The notes under the pieces are model-generated. The model had not been told where the DNA came from. It did no database searches and saw only the letters and a list, made by a program, of their open reading frames with translations. Below are positions 34,772 to 42,863 of a DNA stretch of 64,000 nucleotides, piece by piece (position 1 is the first letter of the stretch; the number at the start of each line of letters is the position of its first letter). The DNA is taken from positions 186,001 to 250,000 of the forward strand of contig NZ_FOIQ01000005.1 in the NCBI RefSeq assembly GCF_900110895.1. Reading direction: 5' to 3'. The position numbers and the translations under genes are program-made. The stretch is from Prevotella aff. ruminicola Tc2-24. Its GTDB lineage: Bacteria > Bacteroidota > Bacteroidia > Bacteroidales > Bacteroidaceae.

Positions 34772-34837
34772 GCGGAGAGAACAGGATGGCCTTATGGCGC
34801 TTTGAACCTGTTCTTGATCCTGCGGAGAGAACAGGAT
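34772..34837. repeat. 16-bp direct repeat of the tRNA-Ser 3' end
   Basis: GCGGAGAGAACAGGAT occurs at 34772-34787 and again at 34822-34837, the second copy being the 3' end and T-arm of tRNA-Ser. The 50-bp period could mark an old integration or a partial duplication of the tRNA gene. Confidence 0.7.
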
Positions 34838-34910
34838 TCGAACCTGCGAGCCGCTTTTGACGGCTACACGCTTTCCAGGCGTGCCTCTTCAACCACTCGA
34901 GCACCTCTCC
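34823..34910 (-). tRNA. tRNA-Ser (anticodon GGA)
   Basis: Minus strand, 88 nt with the long variable arm of a class II tRNA. Acceptor GGAGAGG (34904-34910) pairs with TCTCTCC including one G-U pair. Anticodon stem CACGC/GCGTG encloses CTGGAAA, giving GGA. The variable arm is GCCGTCAAAAGCGGC, and the T-arm is intact. CCA is not encoded; discriminator is G. Confidence 0.95.
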
Positions 34911-34925
34911 TTAGTATTTAGCGGA

Positions 34926-34934
34926 TGCAAAGGT
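34926..34934 (-). promoter_or_regulatory. -7 promoter element of tRNA-Ser
   Basis: Reads TACCTTTGC on the minus strand, 15 bp upstream of the tRNA-Ser 5' end. Confidence 0.65.
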
Positions 34935-34960
34935 AGTATTTTTACCGCAGAATCCGCAGA

Positions 34961-35773
34961 TTAGGCGGATATATTTAATATTTTTTCGCAGTTTGCATTA
35001 GTCTGCCGCTCCACCTCCTCTGCTGTAACTCCGTAGGCCTCGGCCAGACGCTGCATGACATAGGCTACGAAAGCAGGCTCGTTACGCTGTCCTCGCATCG
35101 GAACGGGAGCCATATAAGGGGCATCGGTCTCCAACACGATCCGGTCAAGAGGTACCACTTCAGGAAGCACCTCAGGCAGGTGTGATTTCTTGAACGTCAG
35201 CACCCCACCGATACCCAGCACAAAACGGTCGAACTGCAACAGTTCGCGCGCCTCCAGGGCATTACCCGTAAAACAGTGGAACACGCCACCTGGGAGATGG
35301 TCCTTGTATTTCTTCAGGATGGCCACCAGCTCGTTCTGCGCCTTCCGACAGTGGATCATCAAAGGGAGTCCCATCTCTACCGACCAGCGCACCTGTTCCT
35401 CGAAGGCGTCCAACTGCTCCTGTTCGAACTCACGACTCCAATAGAAGTCGAGTCCCACCTCACCGATGGGCATCCCTCCCGTCTTCCCCGAAGGTGACGA
35501 GGATCCCCCAGCGTCGAGAAGAGACGTTAGGAAGGGTTTAATCTGAGCCAGCACCTCGCGCCAGTCGGCCTTCACCTCCTCAGGATGCAGTCCCAGCATC
35601 GGATAACAGTAACCCGGATAACGACGACACACCTCGAGGACGGTCTCACACGACTTCACATCGATGCCTGGCACACCGACGGCCTCCACCCCAGCCTCCC
35701 GGGCACGGGCTATAACGAGGTCGAGGTCGGCAGCGAACTCCTCGCCATCCAAGTGGCAGTGTGTATCAATCAT
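34961..35773 (-). CDS. TatD-family metal-dependent hydrolase
   Basis: A 270-residue TIM-barrel hydrolase. Metal ligands are visible in IDTHCHLDGEEF (H-x-H at residues 4-6), GEVGLDFYW, PLMIHCRKA, GGVFHCFTGN and LETDAPYMAP. TatD proteins are magnesium-dependent 3'-5' DNases or phosphoesterases. The last gene of a tonB, prenyl synthase, tatD run (gaps of 10-25 bp), a grouping I recall from Bacteroidetes genomes. Confidence 0.93.
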   Translation of the reverse strand: MIDTHCHLDGEEFAADLDLVIARAREAGVEAVGVPGIDVKSCETVLEVCRRYPGYCYPMLGLHPEEVKADWREVLAQIKPFLTSLLDAGGSSSPSGKTGGMPIGEVGLDFYWSREFEQEQLDAFEEQVRWSVEMGLPLMIHCRKAQNELVAILKKYKDHLPGGVFHCFTGNALEARELLQFDRFVLGIGGVLTFKKSHLPEVLPEVVPLDRIVLETDAPYMAPVPMRGQRNEPAFVAYVMQRLAEAYGVTAEEVERQTNANCEKILNISA

Positions 35774-35783
35774 GCTTAGAATC

Positions 35784-36758
35784 CTAACTCTGACGCTTCA
35801 TCATCGCTGCGGCATACGCCTTCAGCTCCGCCTTACGATCCTCGGCAACAGACACCTGAGCCAGATAGCGCTGTGCCTCGGCATAGCAAGCCTCCATCTT
35901 CTGCTCACAGAGCTGACGGATACCGATCTGGTCGTAGAGAGCCGTCACTGCCTTCACCTTCTCGTCGCGATCGAACGTCTCGGCATTGATCCATCCCATC
36001 AGTTCCTTACGCTGCGCCTCATCGGCACGGTTAACGGCATTGATGAGCATATAGGTCTTCTTGTTCGACGTGATATCGCCACCGATGTTCTTACCAAAGA
36101 CCTTCGGGTCGCCATACACGTCGAGCAGATCGTCCTGCAGCTGGAAGGCCAGACCAATCTGTTCACCGAACTTATACAGGTTGTTCTGATCCTCCACAGA
36201 GGCACCGGCGAGGATCGCACCGATCTTCACGGCACAGGCCAGAAGCACGCTCGTCTTCAGACGGATCATCTCGATATACTCGTCCTCGGTCACATCATTA
36301 CGCGTCTCGAACTCCACGTCAAGCTGCTGTCCCTCACCGATCTCATAGGTTGTCTGGAGGAAGGTGGCGAACACATCCTTCACCTTATCCACCTCACAAG
36401 CCTCGATGCGTTCGAAAGCCTGCAGGAGCATGGTATCACCCGAGAGGATGGCCTGGTTCGGGTTCCATTTCTTATGCACCGTCTCATGGCCACGACGCAT
36501 GTCGGCATGATCCATCAGATCGTCGTGCAACAGGGTGAAGTTGTGATAGGTCTCCAGACCGATGGCCTGGGTCATGATGCGCTCCGGATCCTCGCGGAAC
36601 AGGTTGTAGGCCAGCATCATCAGCACTGGGCGTACACGTTTGCCTCCCAACGAGAGCACATACCTGATAGGCTCGTACAACGACATCGGCTGCCGGTCGT
36701 AGGTCAGCGCCTCCAGCGCTTCATTCACCTTTTTCAATAGTTCGTCAGATGTATACAT
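35784..36758 (-). CDS. Polyprenyl synthetase (farnesyl/geranylgeranyl diphosphate synthase type)
   Basis: A 324-residue all-helical isoprenyl diphosphate synthase. First aspartate-rich motif DDLMD in LLHDDLMDHADMRRG, second motif in QLQDDLLDVYGD, plus GGKRVRP near the N-terminus. It condenses isopentenyl diphosphate onto an allylic diphosphate. Product chain length cannot be fixed from sequence alone. Located 25 bp downstream of the tonB-like gene. Confidence 0.92.
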   Translation of the reverse strand: MYTSDELLKKVNEALEALTYDRQPMSLYEPIRYVLSLGGKRVRPVLMMLAYNLFREDPERIMTQAIGLETYHNFTLLHDDLMDHADMRRGHETVHKKWNPNQAILSGDTMLLQAFERIEACEVDKVKDVFATFLQTTYEIGEGQQLDVEFETRNDVTEDEYIEMIRLKTSVLLACAVKIGAILAGASVEDQNNLYKFGEQIGLAFQLQDDLLDVYGDPKVFGKNIGGDITSNKKTYMLINAVNRADEAQRKELMGWINAETFDRDEKVKAVTALYDQIGIRQLCEQKMEACYAEAQRYLAQVSVAEDRKAELKAYAAAMMKRQS

Positions 36759-36783
36759 ATCTCAAATCTTTACTAAATCCTTA

Positions 36784-37482
36784 CTAGAAATTGAACACCA
36801 CCGGTATGCGGACCTTCGTCCTACAGGGCTTGGCGTTCATCACGCCCGCCTGCCACTTCGGCATCATCTGTAGCACACGCAGCACCTCCTTGTCGCACGC
36901 CGCATCCAGATGCTCTACCACCTCCAGGTCTGACACGCTACCGTCGGTATTCACGATAAACTGTGCCACCACCTTTCCCTTCACCTTCCGCTGCTGCGCG
37001 GTAGCAGGGTAGCGTAGGTTTTTCGTCAGCCACTTCATGAACTCAGCGGCCCCACCGGGAAACTGCGGCAGATCCTCAACCACGCGGAAGTCCACCGGCT
37101 CATTGTACATATCCACCACCTCGGGCTTCTCCTCCGTCTTCTGAGCCTCCTGCTTCTCCTGGAGATCCTGTTCCTCAGGCACTGGCGGCTCTACCGGCAG
37201 CTCTGTGTCATCGTCCACCAGTCGGAGCTGTTCCGTCTGCTGTTCTTCATGTTTCTGCTGCTGCGGGAGCATCATCGGCACCTCGTCCTTGTCGCGCTTC
37301 AGCGGCGAGAGTTCCATCTCCGCCTCCAGTTCCTCGTCATCGGCGAAGAAGTTCCACCCACTGCCGCCGCTATTCCATTCGAGAGCGACGAACAGCAGGG
37401 CGAGCACCACGATCAGTCCTAACAGGAATCCCTGCACGCGACGCCCTTCCAGATCCGCTTCGCGACTTTTCTTAACTTCCAT
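36784..37482 (-). CDS. tonB: TonB-family energy transducer
   Basis: A 232-residue TonB. The N-terminus (KKSREADLEGRR) is the Bacteroidetes-style cytoplasmic segment, followed by one transmembrane helix (LLGLIVVLALLFVALEW), a Glu/Pro/Gln-rich spacer and the TonB_C domain (FMKWLTKNLRYPATAQQRKVKGKVVAQFIVNTDGSVSDLEVV). It transfers proton-motive force to SusC-like receptors. It has its own -7 box at 37525-37533. Confidence 0.92.
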   Translation of the reverse strand: MEVKKSREADLEGRRVQGFLLGLIVVLALLFVALEWNSGGSGWNFFADDEELEAEMELSPLKRDKDEVPMMLPQQQKHEEQQTEQLRLVDDDTELPVEPPVPEEQDLQEKQEAQKTEEKPEVVDMYNEPVDFRVVEDLPQFPGGAAEFMKWLTKNLRYPATAQQRKVKGKVVAQFIVNTDGSVSDLEVVEHLDAACDKEVLRVLQMMPKWQAGVMNAKPCRTKVRIPVVFNF

Positions 37483-37524
37483 AATAAAAACGAGAATCTT
37501 CCGTTATTTTACTAAAAAGTGCAT

Positions 37525-37533
37525 GCAAAGATA
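37525..37533 (-). promoter_or_regulatory. -7 promoter element of tonB
   Basis: Reads TATCTTTGC on the minus strand, 43 bp before the tonB ATG. Confidence 0.65.
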
Positions 37534-37555
37534 CAAAGAAATTGTAATTTATGCG

Positions 37556-37564
37556 TAACTTTGC
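37556..37564 (+). promoter_or_regulatory. -7 promoter element of porQ
   Basis: Reads TAACTTTGC, 21 bp before the porQ ATG. Divergent from the tonB promoter. Confidence 0.6.
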
Positions 37565-37585
37565 AGCGATTTTATCAAAAATTAG

Positions 37586-38530
37586 ATGAGAAGAACTGTT
37601 TCCGCCGTCGTTTTTCTGTCTCTTGCGCTACTGACCCGAGCACAGGAGAGCCGGACAGCCTACAACTTCCTGCGACTGCCCGTCAGCGCACATGTGGCGG
37701 CCCTCGGTGGCGAGAACATCTCCATCACAGACAACGATGCCACGCTCATCTTCCACAACCCGGCACTGATCAACGGTGTGAGCGACCGCACCATCAACCT
37801 CAACTACATGACCTACATGGAGGGAACGAAGACGGCCAGTGCCGCCTTCATCAGGGCTGCCGGCGACAGAGGGACGTGGGGCGTGACAGGACAATACATG
37901 GACTACGGGTCGATGAAGGAGACCACGAGCGACAACCTGGAGCTCGGCACGTTCTCCGCCCGCGATATCGCCATCGGCGGAACCTTCGCCTATGCCCTCA
38001 CCAACACACTCTCCGGAGCCGTCACGGCCAAGGTCATCTCGTCGAAGATCGCCGGCTACAGTTCGCTGGCTGTAGGCGTCGATATCGGTGCCAACTACTA
38101 CGACGAGGCGCATGACCTGAGCATCTCGGCTGTAGCCCGTAACCTCGGCGGACAGGTGAAAGCCTACGACGATGCGTTCGAGCGTATCCCCTTCGATCTG
38201 CAGGTGGGTGTCAGCAAACGACTTGCGAACGCCCCGCTCCGCTTCTCCGCCACGCTCAGTCGACTGACCGACTGGGAAGAGAGTTTTGGTCGTCACCTCG
38301 CCATGGGTGTCGATATTCTGCTCAGTGAGACCATCTACATCGCCGCCGGCTATAACTTCCGTCGTGCCCACCAGATGACCATCAGCGACGCCGAGGGCGA
38401 CAGTGCCCACGGTGCGGGTCTCTCACTCGGCGCAGGTCTGCAACTGGAGCGCTTCAAGCTGAATATCGGCTATGGCAAGTATCATGTCTCGGCCGGAAGT
38501 CTGCTCATCAATGTGGCCTACACACTGTAA
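37586..38530 (+). CDS. porQ: Type IX secretion protein PorQ
   Basis: A 314-residue outer-membrane beta-barrel with a signal peptide (VVFLSLALLTRA). PorQ family marks: AYNFLRLPVSAHVAALGGENISITDNDATLIFHNPALI at the N-terminus and GAGLSLGAGLQLERFKLNIGYGKYHV near the C-terminus. PorQ associates with PorU, PorV and PorZ at the cell surface in the type IX secretion system. Followed 22 bp later by cmk, as in other Bacteroidetes. Confidence 0.88.
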   Translation: MRRTVSAVVFLSLALLTRAQESRTAYNFLRLPVSAHVAALGGENISITDNDATLIFHNPALINGVSDRTINLNYMTYMEGTKTASAAFIRAAGDRGTWGVTGQYMDYGSMKETTSDNLELGTFSARDIAIGGTFAYALTNTLSGAVTAKVISSKIAGYSSLAVGVDIGANYYDEAHDLSISAVARNLGGQVKAYDDAFERIPFDLQVGVSKRLANAPLRFSATLSRLTDWEESFGRHLAMGVDILLSETIYIAAGYNFRRAHQMTISDAEGDSAHGAGLSLGAGLQLERFKLNIGYGKYHVSAGSLLINVAYTL

Positions 38531-38552
38531 TCATTAACAAAAGAACAACCAT

Positions 38553-39242
38553 ATGAAGAAAATCACTATTGCCATCGACGGCCATTCCTCGTGCGGAAAG
38601 AGCACCATGGCCAAGGATCTTGCCCGTGAGGTGGGCTATGTCTATGTCGACACTGGCGCCATGTACCGCAGCGTCACCCTCTATGCCCTCCGAAAGGGAC
38701 TGTTCAACGAGGATGGCAGCGTCAAGACCGACGAGCTGGAGGCCGAGATGCCCCATATCCATATCAGCTTCAAGTTCAACCCGGAGACCGGACGCCCCGA
38801 CACCTACCTGAACGACGAATACGTGGAACAGGAGATCCGCTCCCTCGAGGTGAGCAGTCATGTGAGTCCCATCGCCGCCGTCGGCTTCGTGCGCGCCGCC
38901 ATGGTCGCCCAGCAGCAGCAGATGGGCAAGGACAAGGGAGTGGTCATGGACGGCCGTGACATCGGCACCACCGTGTTCCCCGATGCCGAGCTGAAGATCT
39001 TCGTCACCGCCTCTGCCGAGGTGCGCGCCCAGCGTCGTTTCGACGAGCTGAAGGCCAAGGGCATGCCTGCCGACTTCGACGATATCCTGAAGAATGTCCA
39101 GGAGCGCGACTATATCGACTCACACCGCGAGGTGAGTCCGCTGCGTAAGGCTGACGACGCTATCGAGCTCGATAACAGTCACATGACCATCGCCGAGCAG
39201 AAACAGTGGCTGCTCGACCGCTTTAAGGAACGGACAGCTTAA
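38553..39242 (+). CDS. cmk: Cytidylate kinase
   Basis: A 229-residue (d)CMP kinase. P-loop GHSSCGKST at residues 8-16, [14 protein letters not shown] as the NMP-binding part, [21 protein letters not shown], and the C-terminal [10 protein letters not shown]. It phosphorylates CMP and dCMP with ATP in the cytoplasm. Co-transcribed with porQ. The stop codon lies inside the loop of the following terminator. Confidence 0.95.
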   Translation: MKKITIAIDGHSSCGKSTMAKDLAREVGYVYVDTGAMYRSVTLYALRKGLFNEDGSVKTDELEAEMPHIHISFKFNPETGRPDTYLNDEYVEQEIRSLEVSSHVSPIAAVGFVRAAMVAQQQQMGKDKGVVMDGRDIGTTVFPDAELKIFVTASAEVRAQRRFDELKAKGMPADFDDILKNVQERDYIDSHREVSPLRKADDAIELDNSHMTIAEQKQWLLDRFKERTA

Positions 39243-39269
39243 GGAACTGTCCGTTTATGCGTTTTTTTT
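39229..39269 (+). terminator. Terminator overlapping the end of cmk
   Basis: Stem 39229-39237 with 39247-39255, then a T8 run at 39262-39269. The loop contains the cmk stop codon. Confidence 0.75.
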
Positions 39270-39302
39270 CGTCATTTTTTCGGTTTTCTCCTGATTTATT
39301 GC

Positions 39303-39311
39303 TACCTTTGC
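39303..39311 (+). promoter_or_regulatory. -7 promoter element
   Basis: Reads TACCTTTGC, 27 bp before the FadL-like gene. Confidence 0.65.
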
Positions 39312-39338
39312 CGCCAATTTTATCACAAACCCGAAAAA

Positions 39339-40793
39339 ATGACGAAAAAAGTTCTTATTATTACCATCTTCACGATGGCTATCACCTCTGCCGTCAAGGC
39401 AGGTGGTCTGATGACCAACACCAACTATCACATAGCATTCGACCGTATGTTCGCTCGCGGTGCCTCTACGGAGATCGATGCGGCATACAGTAACCCTGCA
39501 GGCCTCGCCTGGGGGCACGAAGGTCTCCAGCTCTCGCTCAACTTCCAGAAGCCCTGGCAGAACCGCGACATCGAGACCACCCTTCCCCACTTCCTGGCTA
39601 ATCCGCAACTGGGCTACCAGGGCTACGACATCCACCAGAAGTTCAACGGTAAGGCTTCTGCTCCTATCGTGCCCGCCCTCTTCGCCTCGTACAAGAAAGA
39701 CAAGTGGGTGTTCTCATCCATGATCGGTATCGTGGGTAGTGGCGGCTTCGTGAAATACGAAGAAGGCATTCCCATGTTCAATGCCATGACGATGGGAAAG
39801 ATCTTTGAGAAGTCGGTCGCAACCTTCATGGCCAACCCCCAGAGTCCCATCATCACACCCGAGATGTACGACATCGACTCTGAGGTGAAAGGCAAGCAGT
39901 ATATCTATGGCGGACAGATCAATATCACCCGTAAGATCAACGACCGTTTCGCCGCCTCCATCGGTCTGCGCGCCAACTACTACGACGGCTACAACAAAGG
40001 CTACGTCACAGCCACGACCCATCAGCAGTTAGGTGGTCAGCAGCTCATGGATCTGCAGCTCGACGTCACCCAGCGTGCCTGGGGCTTCTCTCCCATCGTC
40101 AGCTTCGACTACCACCAGGGCCCGCTCACCATCGCAGCCCGCTATGAGTTCCGTTCGAAGATCAACACCAAGAACGACACGAAGGCACTGAGCGTCACCA
40201 TGCTGGGACAGAAGACCGATATCAAGGCACTCTCCGAGCAGATGGGCAACGCAGCCACGCTGAGTGCTCTGGCCTCAGCCATGGGCGACCAGATGGCTGA
40301 CAAGATCAAGAACTACATGCCCGACGAGCATGTACGCTACGACATGCCTTCACTCTTCGTGACTGCTGTCGGTTATGAGTTCACCCCACAGCTGCGTGCT
40401 GCGCTGGAATACCATTTCTTCGACGACAAGCACGCCCAGATGACCGACAACCGTCAGAAGGAGCTCAAGCACGGCACACACGAGGTGCTCGCTGGTGTGG
40501 AGTACGACATCAACCAGAAGTTCACCGTCAGCTGTGGCGGTCAGCGTACCGACTATGGTCTCTCTGACGGCTACCAGCAGAACACCTCCTTCGCCTGCGA
40601 CAGCTATAGCGTTGGCTGCGGAGGTGCCTGGAACATCTCCGACAAGCTTCGCCTGAACGTCAGCTACTTCTGCACACTCTACAGTGATTACACACATGAG
40701 CAGCAGAACTACCTCGGCACGCCTTATGCAGGCAAGGATGTCTACAGCCGCACGAACCATGTCGTCGGCGTGGGCCTCGACTACAGGTTCTAA
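39339..40793 (+). CDS. FadL/OmpP1-like outer membrane protein
   Basis: A 484-residue outer-membrane barrel with a signal peptide (ITIFTMAITSAVKA). The N-terminal plug-like part GGLMTNTNYHIAFDRMFARGASTEIDAAYSNPAGLAWG follows the FadL family pattern (a sequence with NPAG), and the rest alternates amphipathic strands, ending in a C-terminal aromatic residue (DYRF). FadL-type proteins admit hydrophobic compounds. Substrate unknown. Single gene with its own promoter and terminator. Confidence 0.83.
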   Translation: MTKKVLIITIFTMAITSAVKAGGLMTNTNYHIAFDRMFARGASTEIDAAYSNPAGLAWGHEGLQLSLNFQKPWQNRDIETTLPHFLANPQLGYQGYDIHQKFNGKASAPIVPALFASYKKDKWVFSSMIGIVGSGGFVKYEEGIPMFNAMTMGKIFEKSVATFMANPQSPIITPEMYDIDSEVKGKQYIYGGQINITRKINDRFAASIGLRANYYDGYNKGYVTATTHQQLGGQQLMDLQLDVTQRAWGFSPIVSFDYHQGPLTIAARYEFRSKINTKNDTKALSVTMLGQKTDIKALSEQMGNAATLSALASAMGDQMADKIKNYMPDEHVRYDMPSLFVTAVGYEFTPQLRAALEYHFFDDKHAQMTDNRQKELKHGTHEVLAGVEYDINQKFTVSCGGQRTDYGLSDGYQQNTSFACDSYSVGCGGAWNISDKLRLNVSYFCTLYSDYTHEQQNYLGTPYAGKDVYSRTNHVVGVGLDYRF

Positions 40794-40816
40794 GCCCATT
40801 CCCTGACACATCACGA

Positions 40817-40857
40817 ACCGCCCTCCGAAAGACTGTAGAATACCTTCGGAGGGCGGT
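40817..40857 (+). terminator. Terminator between converging genes
   Basis: A 13-bp perfect stem, 40817-40829 with 40845-40857. It ends the FadL-like gene and, read on the other strand, the radical SAM gene. Confidence 0.8.
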
Positions 40858-40887
40858 CTGTTTGGTTATGATTTCTTTTCCGAGTCC

Positions 40888-42246
40888 TTAGCTTTGACTC
40901 TTCATCTTCTTCTCTCTCTGTCTCGTCTTCAGATAGACATATACAGACAACAGGAAGTTCCACCGCATCTTCTGCATCTCACACTCATCGGGCGGGAGCG
41001 CCTCGTGCTGCCGTCCGACCAGCAGCTTCTCGGAATAGCATCCTCCAGAACACAGATACTTGGCCCAGCAGTCGCGACAGCTCTCGATCTTATGGACCGA
41101 GTCAGGACGGTATTCCTTCATCTTCTCCACGTCGATGCCGTTACGGATATCACCGATGGCATACTTCTTGTCGTAAGCCAGATGCTCGCAACTGAAGATC
41201 TCGCCAGAATCAACGATCGAGAACATGTACTTTCCCGAAGAGCAGGCTCTCAGGTGTGTCCTGTGGTTATCGAGCGTGTCTATCTGTTCCCTGATCGACA
41301 TACAGTGAACGGGCAGTCCGTTGTCTATGCGACGGATATAGTATTCGATCAGCTCCTCATACTGTTTCTTGAACGATTCCAGACGCTCGTCGTAAACGCA
41401 CGCCCTGTTCACGTTCCTCGACTTATAGGCAGGTACGGCAGAGAAAGGCATGCCCAGGTTCTCGAAGTAGTCGTAGACTTTCCACATGCACTCGCAGTCG
41501 CTTGGGATGGTCGCCCTCATCTGGAACTTCACACCGGCCGCCTTCACCTTCAGGATATTCTTCAACACAAGGTCGTTGCTACGCTTCCCATTCGGGAATA
41601 CCCGATGGGTCGTAAACTCCTCAGGACCGTCATAGCTGTAGAGGATATCGATATGGTGGTTCTTGAAGTACTCGATATTCTCATCGGTGAACAGCGTGCC
41701 GTTGGTTGTGATACCATACCCCACGTTCCTGTCAGCGTATTTCTCGGATATATAGTTAAGCACGGCGTCTATGGTATCCATCCGGAGCATGGGCTCACCG
41801 CCGAAGAAATTGAGTCGGCACTGCATGTCCTTATCCGCATGCGCCATGATATAATCAATGATCTCATGGCAGTTCTCCGGTGTGATGTCACCGAACCCGA
41901 AGTCGCCTTTGTTCTGGGCGAAGCAATAGGTACACCTCAGGTTACACTTGCCCGAGATCGGTAAGATCACATCCTGCATCGAATAAGAATCATCATCGCC
42001 TTTCGATTCAAAGCTCTGACTGAAAACGGGGAATACCTCCAGCACCTCCTCTTCAAGACTCTGGAACTCCTCATCGTCGAAGAAACGGCCTTGTCCTGTC
42101 AGTTGGACAAAGAACTGATCGACAACCGTATCCTCCTTCAGGTTCACCACCGTCATGGTGGGAATATGCAGGAGGTAGCATTGGTGATCTCTCTTCAGAT
42201 AATAAAAATCACATTTAGATAACACCTTCAACATCATCGTAAGCAT
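40888..42246 (-). CDS. Radical SAM/SPASM peptide maturase
   Basis: A 452-residue protein, not a housekeeping radical SAM enzyme. Residues 1-90 include a peptide-binding-like N-terminal part (possible RRE-like or PqqD-like role; not certain). The SAM cluster motif is C101, C105, C108 (CNLRCTYC), then FFGGEPML (about 148-155). The C-terminal SPASM region has ACSSGKYMFSIVDSGEIFSCEH from about residue 333, CRDCWAKYLCSGGC near 390-400 and a final CEMQK, enough Cys for two extra Fe-S clusters. Such enzymes modify ribosomal peptides, often forming Cys or other side-chain cross-links. The precursor gene lies 98 bp upstream. The ATGs at 42246, 42237 and 42234 are all possible starts. Confidence 0.9.
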   Translation of the reverse strand: MLTMMLKVLSKCDFYYLKRDHQCYLLHIPTMTVVNLKEDTVVDQFFVQLTGQGRFFDDEEFQSLEEEVLEVFPVFSQSFESKGDDDSYSMQDVILPISGKCNLRCTYCFAQNKGDFGFGDITPENCHEIIDYIMAHADKDMQCRLNFFGGEPMLRMDTIDAVLNYISEKYADRNVGYGITTNGTLFTDENIEYFKNHHIDILYSYDGPEEFTTHRVFPNGKRSNDLVLKNILKVKAAGVKFQMRATIPSDCECMWKVYDYFENLGMPFSAVPAYKSRNVNRACVYDERLESFKKQYEELIEYYIRRIDNGLPVHCMSIREQIDTLDNHRTHLRACSSGKYMFSIVDSGEIFSCEHLAYDKKYAIGDIRNGIDVEKMKEYRPDSVHKIESCRDCWAKYLCSGGCYSEKLLVGRQHEALPPDECEMQKMRWNFLLSVYVYLKTRQREKKMKSQS

Positions 42247-42252
42247 TTAAGA

Positions 42253-42283
42253 GATTCGCCATTCTTTACAGGAATGGCGAATC
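42253..42283 (-). promoter_or_regulatory. Hairpin between RiPP precursor and maturase genes
   Basis: A 12-bp perfect stem, 42253-42264 with 42272-42283, loop of 7. It has no long T run. It ends 6 bp before the first maturase ATG, so it would mask that ribosome binding site. It may lower maturase output relative to the precursor, or protect the precursor mRNA. Confidence 0.7.
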
Positions 42284-42344
42284 CCATGATCATAAGATTT
42301 CTAATTCCAGTGAAATGTAGCTTCACTGTGCGAGAGCCTAACTA

Positions 42345-42530
42345 CTAAGGCAGGAGCACTTCTTTGTCAATAGGAAGAGTAGGAAGATCTACCTTGTAGT
42401 TGTAGACGCAGCAAGCAAACTCCATGTGACCGCAGAAACCGATGGGCTTCTCAACACGGATTCCACCTTTTGTCTCGTTCATCTCACTCTCATTCAGGAT
42501 TGCGAAATCCTCTTTTCTAATCTTTTTCAT
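42345..42530 (-). CDS. RiPP precursor peptide with double-glycine leader
   Basis: A 61-residue peptide. The leader MKKIRKEDFAILNESEM, ending at KGG (residues 21-23), follows the Bacteroidetes GG-type natural-product precursor pattern (KKIxKxDFxxLNESEM...GG). The predicted core, residues 24-61, has Cys at 33, 40 and 41, an aromatic segment GFCGHMEFACCVYNY and a Pro/Leu-rich tail ending in PIDKEVLLP. The SPASM enzyme encoded next downstream is the obvious modifier, acting on Cys or nearby residues. No processing protease or ABC exporter is encoded within the window. The gene has a good upstream -7 box. Confidence 0.82.
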   Translation of the reverse strand: MKKIRKEDFAILNESEMNETKGGIRVEKPIGFCGHMEFACCVYNYKVDLPTLPIDKEVLLP

Positions 42531-42607
42531 GTTGTTAGTTTTATTATGTTTTAGGTCTCTTTCATGCGCAAGACCGTTAGCGCTCGTAGGTTAGATATTT
42601 GACTCTA

Positions 42608-42615
42608 CAAAAGTA
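42608..42615 (-). promoter_or_regulatory. -7 promoter element of the RiPP precursor gene
   Basis: Reads TACTTTTG on the minus strand, 77 bp upstream of the precursor ATG, leaving a leader of about 70 nt. Confidence 0.6.
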
Positions 42616-42685
42616 CAGATAATAATCGAGAAAACATCATCCTTTGAGAGTTTTTTTTCATCAAAGTGCTATTTTTTTCGTCTCC

Positions 42686-42780
42686 CGACTGACAGGTGCG
42701 CGAGGCCCCCTCTTATACTTTAGCCCCCCTTATGGGGGGCCAGTATAGAGGGGGACACCTCAAGCTTCTCCTGTCAGTCG
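42686..42780. repeat. 95-bp nested hairpin, MITE-like
   Basis: Outer arms 42686-42696 and 42770-42780 are perfect 11-bp complements. An inner stem (CCCCCTCTTATACT facing AGTATAGAGGGGG, one bulge) and a terminal GCCCCCC-TTAT-GGGGGGC hairpin follow. This looks like a miniature inverted-repeat element or a structured RNA. Confidence 0.8.
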
Positions 42781-42827
42781 CCCCCAACACATCCCCAGAG
42801 CCCCCAAGCGGTCCTGAACCACTCTCC

Positions 42828-42863
42828 CCGCGGTCCCTGTGCCTGTCGAAGGGTAAACCGCGG
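42828..42863. repeat. REP-like copy with GC-rich flanking arms
   Basis: A CCTGTCGAAGGG copy of the family seen at 8004, 48798 and 57873, enclosed by CCGCGGT (42828-42834) and ACCGCGG (42857-42863). Confidence 0.7.
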
